From NCBI RefSeq assembly GCF_007990635.1, contig NZ_AP019846.1:1612001-1676000 (forward strand): a DNA stretch of 64,000 nucleotides. Reading direction: 5' to 3'. The position numbers and the translations under genes were made by a program. The notes below the pieces were generated by a model. That model made no database searches. It was given only the letters and a program-made list of their open reading frames with translations, and was not told where the DNA came from. Of the stretch, positions 49,941 to 58,910 are shown in pieces. Position 1 is the stretch's first letter. The number at the start of each line of letters is the position of its first letter. Origin of the DNA: Leptotrichia hongkongensis. GTDB lineage: Bacteria > Fusobacteriota > Fusobacteriia > Fusobacteriales > Leptotrichiaceae.

Positions 49941-52900
49941 TCATTTCAACTTTATTCTCTCAATACCCACCAATTTCGCAACTTTCCTAATAAACTTGAG
50001 TGACAAGTTCACATTATATTTTTCAGACAGTTTTACAACTTCCTTTTTCTCATTCGTTTTAAACGCTAAAAATACTTGATTATCGCCTTTATTTTTTAAA
50101 ACAATCTGCTTCAATTCCTGATTTTTTTCTTTCACTTCTTCGTCAATTAAAATGTATAATTTTAGATTTTTATTTTCTTCCAGATTTTCAATATTGCAAA
50201 TGTTGTTTAAAATAAGTGTATTTTTATTTTGCTCGGAATTTACAATTCCTTCCAGCACCATAATCTGCCCTTCCGTTATTTTATAGCCAAAAGTTACATA
50301 TTCTCTTGGAAAACAGACAACTTCAATACTTTTTTGAAAATCTTCCATTTCAAATTTTACCATTGGCTCTTTTCCAGCCCGTGTTGCAAATTTTTTCACA
50401 TTTTTTACTATTCCAATAATTCGTACTTTTTTTAGCTCTTTTTGAGAAATTTCTGATATTTTATTATGGAAAATTATATTTATCAGATTTTTTTTCTCAT
50501 TTAAAGGATGGCTTGAAACATAGATTCCCAAATATTCCTTTTCATTTTGAAGCAATACTTTTTGAGGAAATTCATCATTTTTTTCCATCTGGAAGTCAAC
50601 TGACATTTCTTTTTTACCGCCGAATAAAATCATTTGCAAATCTTCTTCAGATTCGTATTTTTTCTGGCTGTATTCTAGAACTTTGTCAATAGACTTGTAT
50701 TTTTCAAATCTGTTTCCATCAAGTCCATCCAATGCTCCGGATAAAATTAATGATTCCAGCTGTTTTTTTGTAATTCCATTTTGCTTCATCCGATATCCAA
50801 AATCTTTGTAGGAAACAAACTTTCCGTTTTTTCGTTCTTTTTTTATTTCACTAATTAATGCTGCTCCCACGCCTTTTATCGCAAAAAGTCCAAATCTTAT
50901 TCCAACCTTTCCAAAATTTTCTTTATCCTCCTGATTTTCTTCAATTTCAAAATCATAATCAGACAAATTCACATCTGGCAAAAATATATTAATTCCTTTT
51001 TCCTTAGCTTCATTCACAAAAACAACAAATCTATCCAGATTATGCACTTCGGTTGTCATTATCGCAGCAAAAAATTCTAACGGATAATTTGCTTTAAAAT
51101 ATGCTGTCCAGTAAACAATCAAGGCGTAAGCCGCCGAATGTGACTTGTTAAATCCATATCCACCAAATTTTTCCACTAAATCATAAATTTCGTTTGCTTT
51201 TTTCGATAAAACTCCGTTTTTTTGAGCATTCGTTACAAATTTTTCACGATTTTTCTTCATTAGTTCAGGATTTTTCTTTCCAATCGCACGCCGTAGCTCA
51301 TCAGCTTCCCCAAGTGAATAATTTGCCATTTCACTCACGATTTTCATAACCTGCTCCTGATACAAAATTATTCCGTAAGTTTCCTCAAGTATGTATTTCA
51401 GGGAATCATCAATATATTTTATTTCTGTCCTGTTATTTTTCACATTTATAAAATCATCCACCATTCCACTTCGCAAAGGTCCTGGACGATACAGTGCAAG
51501 CAATGCGATTATGTCCTCAAATTTTTCAATTTTCATTTTTTTCATAAGGCTTCTGATTCCAGCCGACTCACATTGGAAAACTCCCATTGTATCAGCCTTT
51601 GTAAGTAGTTCATAAGTTTTTTCATCATTTAGCGAAATATCATTTAAATCTATTTTTATTTTTCTTCTTTTCTCAATATTTTCCACAGTTTTCCGCAAAA
51701 TTGTGAGATTTTTCAATCCAAGGAAATCCATTTTTAAAATTCCCAGCTCTTCCAGTTCCTTCATCTGATACTGTGTCGAAACAATCTTCGTTTTTCCATC
51801 AGAATAAGTCGGAATCTCATCGCTTAGCACATCTTTGGAAATAACGACTCCAGCTGCATGAACAGAGGCATGACGAACTTTCCCCTCCAATTTTAGTGAA
51901 TAATCAATCACTCTTTTTATTTCTCTGTCGGTTTCGTACATTTTTCTAATTTCAGGAATATTGTTCAAGGCATCTTTCAGTTCAGTATTAAATGGTATCA
52001 TTTTAGCGATTTTATCGACTTTTACAAGCGAAACATTTAACACACGCCCCACATCACGAATCGCAAGCCTTGCCTTTAGCGTTCCAAACGTAATAATATG
52101 TGCCACGTATTCCGCTCCGTATTTATTTACCACATAATTTATGACAATTTCCCGCTGTTCCTGATCAAAATCTATGTCAATATCAGGCATCGAAATACGT
52201 TCAGGGTTCAAAAAACGCTCAAAAATCAGATTATACTCAAGCGGATCAATTTCCGTAATATTCAAGGCATACGAAACAATACTCCCAGCCGCAGAACCCC
52301 TTCCAGGTCCAACATAAACTCCATTTTCACGTGAAAATTTTATAAAATCCCATACAATGATAAAATATCCGTTGTATCCCATTTTATCAATAATTTCCAG
52401 CTCATACTCTGCACGCTCCAAAACATTTTCCAAATTATTCTTTAATAATTCTTCCCGAATTTTAACTTCTTTCAATTTCTGTCCAGCAATTTCATCTTTT
52501 GCAATCTCTTTTTCAATTATCTCAAAATTTTTATCCAGCTGCAATTTTTCAGAATCTGAAACAGATTTTTTTAAATATTTGTGAAAAAGTCCCTTAAATA
52601 CTAGATTTCGTAAAAACTCCTTTTCACTTATATTTTGCGGCAATGAATATTTCGGAAATTTAAAATGATGAAACTCAAAATCAACATTGCAGTTTTCCAC
52701 AATTTTTTCCACATTATTAATTCCAGTTTCATAAAACTCGCTATATTCCTTATTTTCAAAACTTTTTTCTATTTCATTTTCAGATTTTAGATGTAGATCA
52801 TCATACAAAATTTCACTACTGTCTGATTTTTCGGCATCAATTTTACTTCCCGCTTTTATCGACTCTACAATCTTCTGCAAAACCGTATCTTCTCTATTCG

Positions 52901-53498
52901 GATAATAAACATCATTCGTAATAACAAAATTATCAAATTTATTTTTACGCACAATGTCAAAAAGCATTTTCCTAGCCTTTTCCAGCCTTTCCACAGCAGG
53001 AACTTCAATAAAAAAATTATCCCCAAAATCCTTACCAAGTTTCTCAATAACCCTTCTAACCTGAGTATTTTCCAAATCCAGAATACCCTTTATAACCTCA
53101 CTATTTATGCCACCTGACAAAATATACAAGTCATCTGAATATTTTTTCAATTCATCATACTTAATTTTATTCCTATTCCGTGTAAACCTGCTATATGAAA
53201 TTGATGACAATTTTGATAAATTTTTATACCCATTCTGATTTTTAGCAAGTAAAGTAAGCGAAAACTCCCCCACTTTCTCCAGCCCGTCAAGAAAAACCTC
53301 AAGTCCAATAATCGGCTTTATTCCAGCATTTTTGCACTTTTTAAAAAACTCAATTGCCCCAAACATCGAAGTATCGGTAATTGCAAGTGCTTTTATTCCA
53401 ATTTCCTTAGCCTTTTCAACATATTCATCTATTTTTCCTACTCCTTCAAGCAGTGAATACTCCGTATGCAATTTCAAATGTACAAATTTATTTCCCAT
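49941..53498 (-). CDS. dnaE: DNA polymerase III subunit alpha
   Basis: The product (1185 residues, normal for DnaE) is the replicative polymerase. The PHP domain begins HLKLHTEYSLLEG; the catalytic aspartates lie in MPDIDIDFDQ, with GRGSAAGSIVSYAL and RRAIGKKNPELM in the palm and fingers. A helix-hairpin-helix (FGLFAIKGVGAALI) and an OB fold near the C-terminus follow. It is a DnaE1 type; no PolC is in the window. Confidence 0.97.
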   Translation of the reverse strand: MGNKFVHLKLHTEYSLLEGVGKIDEYVEKAKEIGIKALAITDTSMFGAIEFFKKCKNAGIKPIIGLEVFLDGLEKVGEFSLTLLAKNQNGYKNLSKLSSISYSRFTRNRNKIKYDELKKYSDDLYILSGGINSEVIKGILDLENTQVRRVIEKLGKDFGDNFFIEVPAVERLEKARKMLFDIVRKNKFDNFVITNDVYYPNREDTVLQKIVESIKAGSKIDAEKSDSSEILYDDLHLKSENEIEKSFENKEYSEFYETGINNVEKIVENCNVDFEFHHFKFPKYSLPQNISEKEFLRNLVFKGLFHKYLKKSVSDSEKLQLDKNFEIIEKEIAKDEIAGQKLKEVKIREELLKNNLENVLERAEYELEIIDKMGYNGYFIIVWDFIKFSRENGVYVGPGRGSAAGSIVSYALNITEIDPLEYNLIFERFLNPERISMPDIDIDFDQEQREIVINYVVNKYGAEYVAHIITFGTLKARLAIRDVGRVLNVSLVKVDKIAKMIPFNTELKDALNNIPEIRKMYETDREIKRVIDYSLKLEGKVRHASVHAAGVVISKDVLSDEIPTYSDGKTKIVSTQYQMKELEELGILKMDFLGLKNLTILRKTVENIEKRRKIKIDLNDISLNDEKTYELLTKADTMGVFQCESAGIRSLMKKMKIEKFEDIIALLALYRPGPLRSGMVDDFINVKNNRTEIKYIDDSLKYILEETYGIILYQEQVMKIVSEMANYSLGEADELRRAIGKKNPELMKKNREKFVTNAQKNGVLSKKANEIYDLVEKFGGYGFNKSHSAAYALIVYWTAYFKANYPLEFFAAIMTTEVHNLDRFVVFVNEAKEKGINIFLPDVNLSDYDFEIEENQEDKENFGKVGIRFGLFAIKGVGAALISEIKKERKNGKFVSYKDFGYRMKQNGITKKQLESLILSGALDGLDGNRFEKYKSIDKVLEYSQKKYESEEDLQMILFGGKKEMSVDFQMEKNDEFPQKVLLQNEKEYLGIYVSSHPLNEKKNLINIIFHNKISEISQKELKKVRIIGIVKNVKKFATRAGKEPMVKFEMEDFQKSIEVVCFPREYVTFGYKITEGQIMVLEGIVNSEQNKNTLILNNICNIENLEENKNLKLYILIDEEVKEKNQELKQIVLKNKGDNQVFLAFKTNEKKEVVKLSEKYNVNLSLKFIRKVAKLVGIERIKLK

Positions 53499-53543
53499 AA
53501 TTTCTACCTAATTTCTATTTTTTTATTCTCAATAATCTTCTAT

Positions 53544-54305
53544 TTATTCTTTTTTATTTCTTAATATTTCCTCATAATCATTATCATCTTCAAAATCAAG
53601 TAGGTTCCCTAAATACAATCTTTCCATAAATTCGTCAAAATTTTCTGCTATTTTTTCAAGTGTTGGTCTATGATTACTTTCAACACCATCCAATCTATAT
53701 ATTTTCCCTGTTTTCTTTCCTAACAAAATATAATTATATCCATACTCTGCATCATAAGTATTATCATTTGCATTAATAGGAATGAATTTTAAAATTTTAA
53801 GATTTTTATTTAAAAAATAAATATCCCTTATTTCACATAAAAGTTTTAATTCTTTTGAAATAGGACTGTTTAATTCCTCCCAAGTTACTGTTTCTCCATA
53901 TTCATCTATGATTTTGTTTCCTATTTTTTCAATCTCTTCTTGTATATTTTCAAAATTTTCATCCCATTTTTCTTTTAATTCTAATTCATTTATTTCTTGT
54001 TTTATTTCATTTATTATTTCCTCACTTGATTTTGCTAACCAATCTTGATAATCTAAAAGATAATTATATATTCTCTTTATTTTTTCATTTCTAAAATCTA
54101 AACTCATCATACAAAAATCTTTAATTTCTTTATTTTTACTTTTAAACAATGTATTTATTTGAAAAGATATAACCTCGTATTTTTCAATTAAGTCTCTATA
54201 TTTTGTTGGATATTTTTCAAAAAATTCTTCCGTAAAATATTTACTTTTTTCTTTTCGTCTTTCACACCATTCTAAATTTAATATATTTTGCAACTCCATA
54301 TTCAT
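53544..54305 (-). CDS. SMI1/KNR4 (SUKH)-like protein
   Basis: The 253-residue product has a charged helical N-terminal half with many Glu and Lys residues. The C-terminal part reads LLCEIRDIYFLNKNLKILKFIPINANDNTYDAEYGYNYILLGKKTGKIYRLDGVES and ends FDEFMERLYLGNLL. The order (a loop leading to a polar FIPI strand, then GKIYRLD and an FxEFxExL helix) resembles SUKH-family immunity proteins. No toxin gene is beside it. The start could be 54305 or 54299. Confidence 0.6.
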   Translation of the reverse strand: MNMELQNILNLEWCERRKEKSKYFTEEFFEKYPTKYRDLIEKYEVISFQINTLFKSKNKEIKDFCMMSLDFRNEKIKRIYNYLLDYQDWLAKSSEEIINEIKQEINELELKEKWDENFENIQEEIEKIGNKIIDEYGETVTWEELNSPISKELKLLCEIRDIYFLNKNLKILKFIPINANDNTYDAEYGYNYILLGKKTGKIYRLDGVESNHRPTLEKIAENFDEFMERLYLGNLLDFEDDNDYEEILRNKKE

Positions 54306-54442
54306 ACTTTCCCAAATTTTATTTCATTTCTTCTACTAATTTTTCTTAAATCTTCCTCATCTATTATTTTTTTTAATGTTACTTTTTTGTCATTTTTATA
54401 ATCCTTTTTTATTAAAATAATTTATCAGAAAACTCCAATATC

Positions 54443-55234
54443 TCAAAGTCTCTTTATCACTTCATAAATCCCATCTTCATCATTTGACAAAGTAATTTTG
54501 TCATCTGAAAATTTCTCTTTCAGATCTTCTGTTGCATTCCCCATAAGATACCCATATTTCACAAACTTCAACATTTCCAAATCATTCCACTGATCTCCAA
54601 ACGCCATTGTTTCTTCTGGAGAAATATTATATTTTTTCAACAGTTCCTTTATTGCCAGCCCTTTATTTACTTCCTTATTCAAGCATTCTAAATAATGTGG
54701 TTTTGAAAATACAAAATTAATATGTGGCAATTTTTCCTCCAATTCCTTTTTTAACTCCAGCAAAATCGAATTTTCTGCAATAAATAACGCTTTTGTAGAA
54801 GTTTTTCCAATAAATTCGTCAAAATTTTTCACATAATATGGAATTTCCACGCTTTCTGAATATTTTTTACCTTCATCTGTTTCATTTTCAATATATAACT
54901 TGTCATCCATATATAAATTTAAGTGAATTCCTTTTTCTCTCGAAACTTTGATAAGTTCCTTAACATCCTGTGCCTCAACAGGTTTCTCAAAGATAACTTC
55001 ATTATTTAACGGATTTGTAACTCTTCCTCCATTATAATTAATTACTGGATTTTTTATACCCAGCATTTCTACAAAAGGTTTTGAAGAAATAAAGGTTCTC
55101 CCAGTTGCAATAAATATTTTTACTCCTTTTTCTTCCAATTCTCTCAATTTTTTTATCAAATTTTCCGAAACTTTATGCTCACTTGTCAGCACTGTTCCAT
55201 CCAAATCCATAAATATGGCTTTTATATTATTCAT
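54443..55234 (-). CDS. Cof-type HAD-family phosphatase
   Basis: The 263-residue product has the HAD motif I FMDLDGTVLTS, motif II FIATGRTF, lysine KEL region and motif III/IV FGDQWNDLEML, with a type IIB cap between. Cof-family enzymes dephosphorylate sugar phosphates, FMN or pyridoxal phosphate; the substrate here is unknown. It is encoded downstream of the cysteine desulfurase at 55322. Confidence 0.92.
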   Translation of the reverse strand: MNNIKAIFMDLDGTVLTSEHKVSENLIKKLRELEEKGVKIFIATGRTFISSKPFVEMLGIKNPVINYNGGRVTNPLNNEVIFEKPVEAQDVKELIKVSREKGIHLNLYMDDKLYIENETDEGKKYSESVEIPYYVKNFDEFIGKTSTKALFIAENSILLELKKELEEKLPHINFVFSKPHYLECLNKEVNKGLAIKELLKKYNISPEETMAFGDQWNDLEMLKFVKYGYLMGNATEDLKEKFSDDKITLSNDEDGIYEVIKRL

Positions 55235-55321
55235 TTTAATTTCCTTTCTACTAACAATTTGTTAAATTTTGCTTTCTTATTTTTTTAAAACTATCTGATA
55301 ATCTTTTTTATAATTCTATAT

Positions 55322-56458
55322 TTAAATAACTTCAATTAAATTTTTTAAAAAATAATCTATTTCTTCAATAGTAGTATCTTTACCAATACTAATTCTAAAT
55401 GAACCTTTCAATTCCTCATCAGTAAGTCCCATAGCCTTCAAAACGTGCGAATTTTCAAGTGAGCCTGACATACATGCAGAACCGCCACTTATGCAGATTC
55501 CTCTTAAATCCAGTGCTACCAGCAACATTTGAATATCCACTCCTTCTATATAGACATTCGTTGTTGTTTTTATTCTATTGCCTTTTTCTCCATTTATTTT
55601 TATTTTTTTTCCAAGTTTTACAATTTCAGTTTTCAGTTTATTTTCTAGATAATTTTGCAGTTTATCTTCTTTTTCCGACATTTCTTCCAAATTTTCATAA
55701 AATTCCTCAAGTGCCACACCAAGTCCCAAAATTCCGTGAACATTTTCCGTTCCAGCCCGTCTGTTCCTTTCCTGCGAGCCACCCCAGATTTCCTTTTCAA
55801 GTGAATATTTTTTATCAATAAATACAAATCCTGCTCCCTTAGGCCCATAAAATTTATGAGCGGTTACTGTCAAAGCATTTATTTTCAAATCTTTTGGCAA
55901 AATTTTCAATTTTCCTATTGCCTGAACTGCATCTGTATGAAAAAATATATTTCTCTCTGCCAAAATTTCCCCAATTTCCTTAATTGGCTGAATAACTCCA
56001 GTTTCATTATTCACAAACATTATCGAAACAAGTGCCGTATCTTCCCTCAATTCCTGTTTTAACTCCTCAATATTCACAACTCCATTTTCATCAACGCCAA
56101 TGTACGAAACTTCATATCCTTCATTTTCCAGCTGCTCAAAGGTTTTTAAAATCGTAGAATGCTCAATCTTAGATGTTATAATATGTTTTCCTTTATTCTT
56201 ATTCGCTTTCAAAAATCCCCTTATCGCAAGATTATTCCCTTCGGCTCCGCCAGATGTAAACACAATTTCAGTTGTTTCAACCTTTAAATTCTGCGCTACA
56301 ATATGTCTTGCCCTTTCCACAGCTGCTTTTGCACGTTGTCCCAATGAATGCACAGAAGACGGATTTCCATAATTTTCGCTAAACGATTTTGTCATCTCTT
56401 CTATCACTTTGTCAGACATTTTTGTAGTTGCAGCATTATCTAAATACACTATTTTCAT
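55322..56458 (-). CDS. Cysteine desulfurase (NifS/IscS type)
   Basis: The 378-residue product begins MKIVYLDNAATTKMS. The PLP lysine is in TAHKFYGPKGAGFVF and the active-site cysteine in ISGGSACMSGSLENSHVL. It supplies sulfur for iron-sulfur clusters or thio-modification. It differs from the ThiI-associated paralog at 20116 in the active-site loop. No iscU or mnmA is adjacent. Confidence 0.93.
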   Translation of the reverse strand: MKIVYLDNAATTKMSDKVIEEMTKSFSENYGNPSSVHSLGQRAKAAVERARHIVAQNLKVETTEIVFTSGGAEGNNLAIRGFLKANKNKGKHIITSKIEHSTILKTFEQLENEGYEVSYIGVDENGVVNIEELKQELREDTALVSIMFVNNETGVIQPIKEIGEILAERNIFFHTDAVQAIGKLKILPKDLKINALTVTAHKFYGPKGAGFVFIDKKYSLEKEIWGGSQERNRRAGTENVHGILGLGVALEEFYENLEEMSEKEDKLQNYLENKLKTEIVKLGKKIKINGEKGNRIKTTTNVYIEGVDIQMLLVALDLRGICISGGSACMSGSLENSHVLKAMGLTDEELKGSFRISIGKDTTIEEIDYFLKNLIEVI

Positions 56459-56561
56459 TTTTAACTTTCTTCTCCTTTTTTCATTTCATTATTTTATAAT
56501 TTATAAAATTCTGTTATTTTAATCCTAAAATACATTTTACTTTTCTAATCATCTACTTATC

Positions 56562-57605
56562 TTACCAAAAAATATATTTTTTTCTAAAAATCGGAAATTT
56601 CCTATCTACATACTCATTAACATAACATTGAGCTTCAGCATAACTTCCCATTATATTTAAAAAATCCAAAGAATCCTTAAAAATTCCTATTTTTTCATCT
56701 TCCACTTTAAATGCGATAATATAAGGAAATATTCTATTAAAATAATTAAGTTTTTCTTCTTCTGTTTCAAATTTATCTATCTTATTTTTCTCCGCAGTTT
56801 CAAAATACATTTTTAAACCTTCAATATACTCCATTTTTCGCTGTCCTGAAACTGTATATTTTCCTATTGCCTTTTCATAAACCAAAAATATTATTCCCAA
56901 AATAAACAGGCTTAATCCCAAATAAATCTCCATATACATCATTACAGCAACAATTATTCCCAATATAACTGCTACATATAAAAACTTTAAAATTCCTTCA
57001 GACATCCCGTGTACATACTCAAGCAATATAAATATAAACATTGTACCAATAATAGCACTTTCAAGATTCCCCTGTAATAATTTTAATAATATAAAAACTA
57101 TAGAAACCGCTATTCCAAATATTACAGGGACAAAAAGCAAATAATTATTTTTATAAATTATTCTTTTATATTTTTTTTCCAAAAAATGCACAATGCGATT
57201 TTTAAATCCAATAATCCCTAGTTTATTCGCAAACAAATCATTTTCCGAAAGAACATCCAGCAAATTATTTTCCTCTTGAAATAAAGTTTCCTTCCTCAAT
57301 TTAAAATTATATCTATTTTTCTGATTCAAAACATATTTTCTCTTTCCAGTACCATCTTCATCAACTTTGGAAATATATCCCTTCAGTATTAACGACAACA
57401 TTCCAATTTTCAATATTTCCTTTGAATCCCTCTCGCCATTAATATAAGCCACAAACATTGCAGAAATATAATCTGACTCTGTAAATTCAGGAACAACTGC
57501 CTTTCTTTTCGGATCTCTTCCAAAAAAATACCAAGTTAAGACAGAATATATTGCGACAAGTATAACTACAATAATTTCAATTATAACTACATAAGATTTA
57601 TTCAT
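56562..57605 (-). CDS. DUF2207 paralog, core only (no ectodomain, no Gly-rich tail)
   Basis: The 347-residue product begins with a membrane helix and SVLTWYFFGRDPKRKAVVPEF. It contains the core also seen in its neighbours: SAMFVAYINGERDSKEILKIGMLSLILKGYI, several membrane helices, then YEKAIGKYTVSGQRKMEYIEGLKMYFETAEKNKIDKFETEEE. It lacks the N-terminal beta-rich domain (about 230 residues) and the C-terminal GGGSGGGGGGSW tail of the full-length paralogs. AAAGGAG precedes the ATG. It is the most downstream member of the array. Function unknown. Confidence 0.85.
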   Translation of the reverse strand: MNKSYVVIIEIIVVILVAIYSVLTWYFFGRDPKRKAVVPEFTESDYISAMFVAYINGERDSKEILKIGMLSLILKGYISKVDEDGTGKRKYVLNQKNRYNFKLRKETLFQEENNLLDVLSENDLFANKLGIIGFKNRIVHFLEKKYKRIIYKNNYLLFVPVIFGIAVSIVFILLKLLQGNLESAIIGTMFIFILLEYVHGMSEGILKFLYVAVILGIIVAVMMYMEIYLGLSLFILGIIFLVYEKAIGKYTVSGQRKMEYIEGLKMYFETAEKNKIDKFETEEEKLNYFNRIFPYIIAFKVEDEKIGIFKDSLDFLNIMGSYAEAQCYVNEYVDRKFPIFRKKYIFW

Positions 57606-57675
57606 TAATAAGCTCCTTTAATACATTTTTATACTTTAACCTTCTCAAGCTCTAAACTTATCTAATCTTAATAAG

Positions 57676-58729
57676 TCAAACTTTAAAAAAATCAAATACA
57701 TTTTTAAACAATTTATTAGGAAATATCGAAACTGTATATTCATCGACAAAATATTTTGCCTCTTTGTAACTTCCCATCATATTTAAAAAATTTAAAGAAT
57801 CCATAAATAATTTAAAACTTTCATCTTCTATTTTAAGTGCAACAGCATAAGGAAGCAAATAATTAAAATAATTAAACTTTTCCTCTTGCGTTTCAAATTT
57901 ATCTATCCTGTATCTTTCCGTTGTATTAAAATACATTTTCATCCCTTCGATATATTCCATTTTTCTTCTTCCTGCAGTCGTGTACTTTCCTATCGCTTTT
58001 TCATAAATCAAAAATATTATCCCTAAAGTAAATAAACTTATGCCTGAATAAATATCAACATACATTATAACCCCAATAATTCCACCTATAACAACTGTAA
58101 TATATAAGAATTTCAAAACTCCCCTTGACATATCATACACAAGTTTTAACCATACAATTCCTGCTATTGTGGTACGAACTGAATTTTCAACATTTCCCTT
58201 TGTTAATTTCAATAATAAAAAAAATAATAAAATCACAGTTCCTAAAATAAATGGAATAAAACAAAAATAATTATTTTTATATATCGTTTTATTATATTTT
58301 TTCTCTAAAAAATGTACAATACGGTTTTTATATTTTAAAATTAACTGTTTATTGAAAAATAAGTCCCCCTCAGATAAAATATCCAGTAATTCATTTTCTT
58401 CTTCAAATAAATTTGTCTTTCTTAATTCTAAATTTTTTATTTTTATTATTCAAAATAAATTTTTTAATTTTACCTTTTTTGTCTTTAATAACGGAAATAT
58501 AATTTTTGGATAATAATGACAATATTCCAATCTTTAATATTCTTATTGAATCTCTTTCCCCATTAATATATGCGATGAACATTGCAGAAATATTATCTGG
58601 CACATTAAATTCAGGAACAACAGCCTTTCTCTTTGGATCTCTTCCAAAAAAATACCAAGTTAAGATAGAATACACCGAAACAAATATAACTAAAACTGCT
58701 TCAATTATAAGCATACCAAATTTATCCAT
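57676..58729 (-). pseudogene. DUF2207 paralog, core only, frameshifted
   Basis: It closely resembles the neighbour at 56562. The start ATG at 58729 follows AAGGAG and the first part reads to NKKFRIKKDKFI-stop. The rest continues in another frame with LRKTNLFEEENELLDILSE (open across 58236-58430) and on to FFKV. Removing one A from the run of six near 58439 gives NLELRKTNLFEEE, matching the paralog. So this is one gene of about 350 codons with a one-base insertion, not two genes. Confidence 0.85.
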
Positions 58730-58851
58730 TAACAATCTCCTTAAAATTCAAATTGCATCTTTTCATATTCCATCTCTTTCATTTTCTGTATATTCTGTTC
58801 AATTTATCTTTATTCCTACACAAATTTGAAAAATTAATATTTTATAACAAT

Positions 58852-58880
58852 ATTATAAACTAAAAAACAATACTTTACAA
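58852..58880 (-). promoter_or_regulatory. Candidate promoter inside the DUF2207 array
   Basis: On the minus strand, TTGTAA (58880-58875) and TATAAT (58857-58852) are separated by 17 bases. It begins four bases after the terminator T-run at 58884, so it would restart transcription for the two core-only paralogs. Confidence 0.6.
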
Positions 58881-58883
58881 CAA

Positions 58884-58910
58884 GAAAAAAAGCCAGTATT
58901 TCTACCAGCT
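58884..58910 (-). terminator. Terminator overlapping the stop codon of the DUF2207 gene at 58902
   Basis: On the minus strand, AGCTGGTA, loop GAAA, and TACTGGCT pair over eight positions (two G-U), followed by seven Ts. The Ser-Trp-stop codons (58902-58910) form the 5' arm. Confidence 0.75.

Noticed and set aside
57676-58735. Two separate genes at 57676-58236 and 58403-58735
   Set aside because: The sequence between them is open in the downstream frame and matches the paralog at 56562, so it is one gene with a one-base shift.
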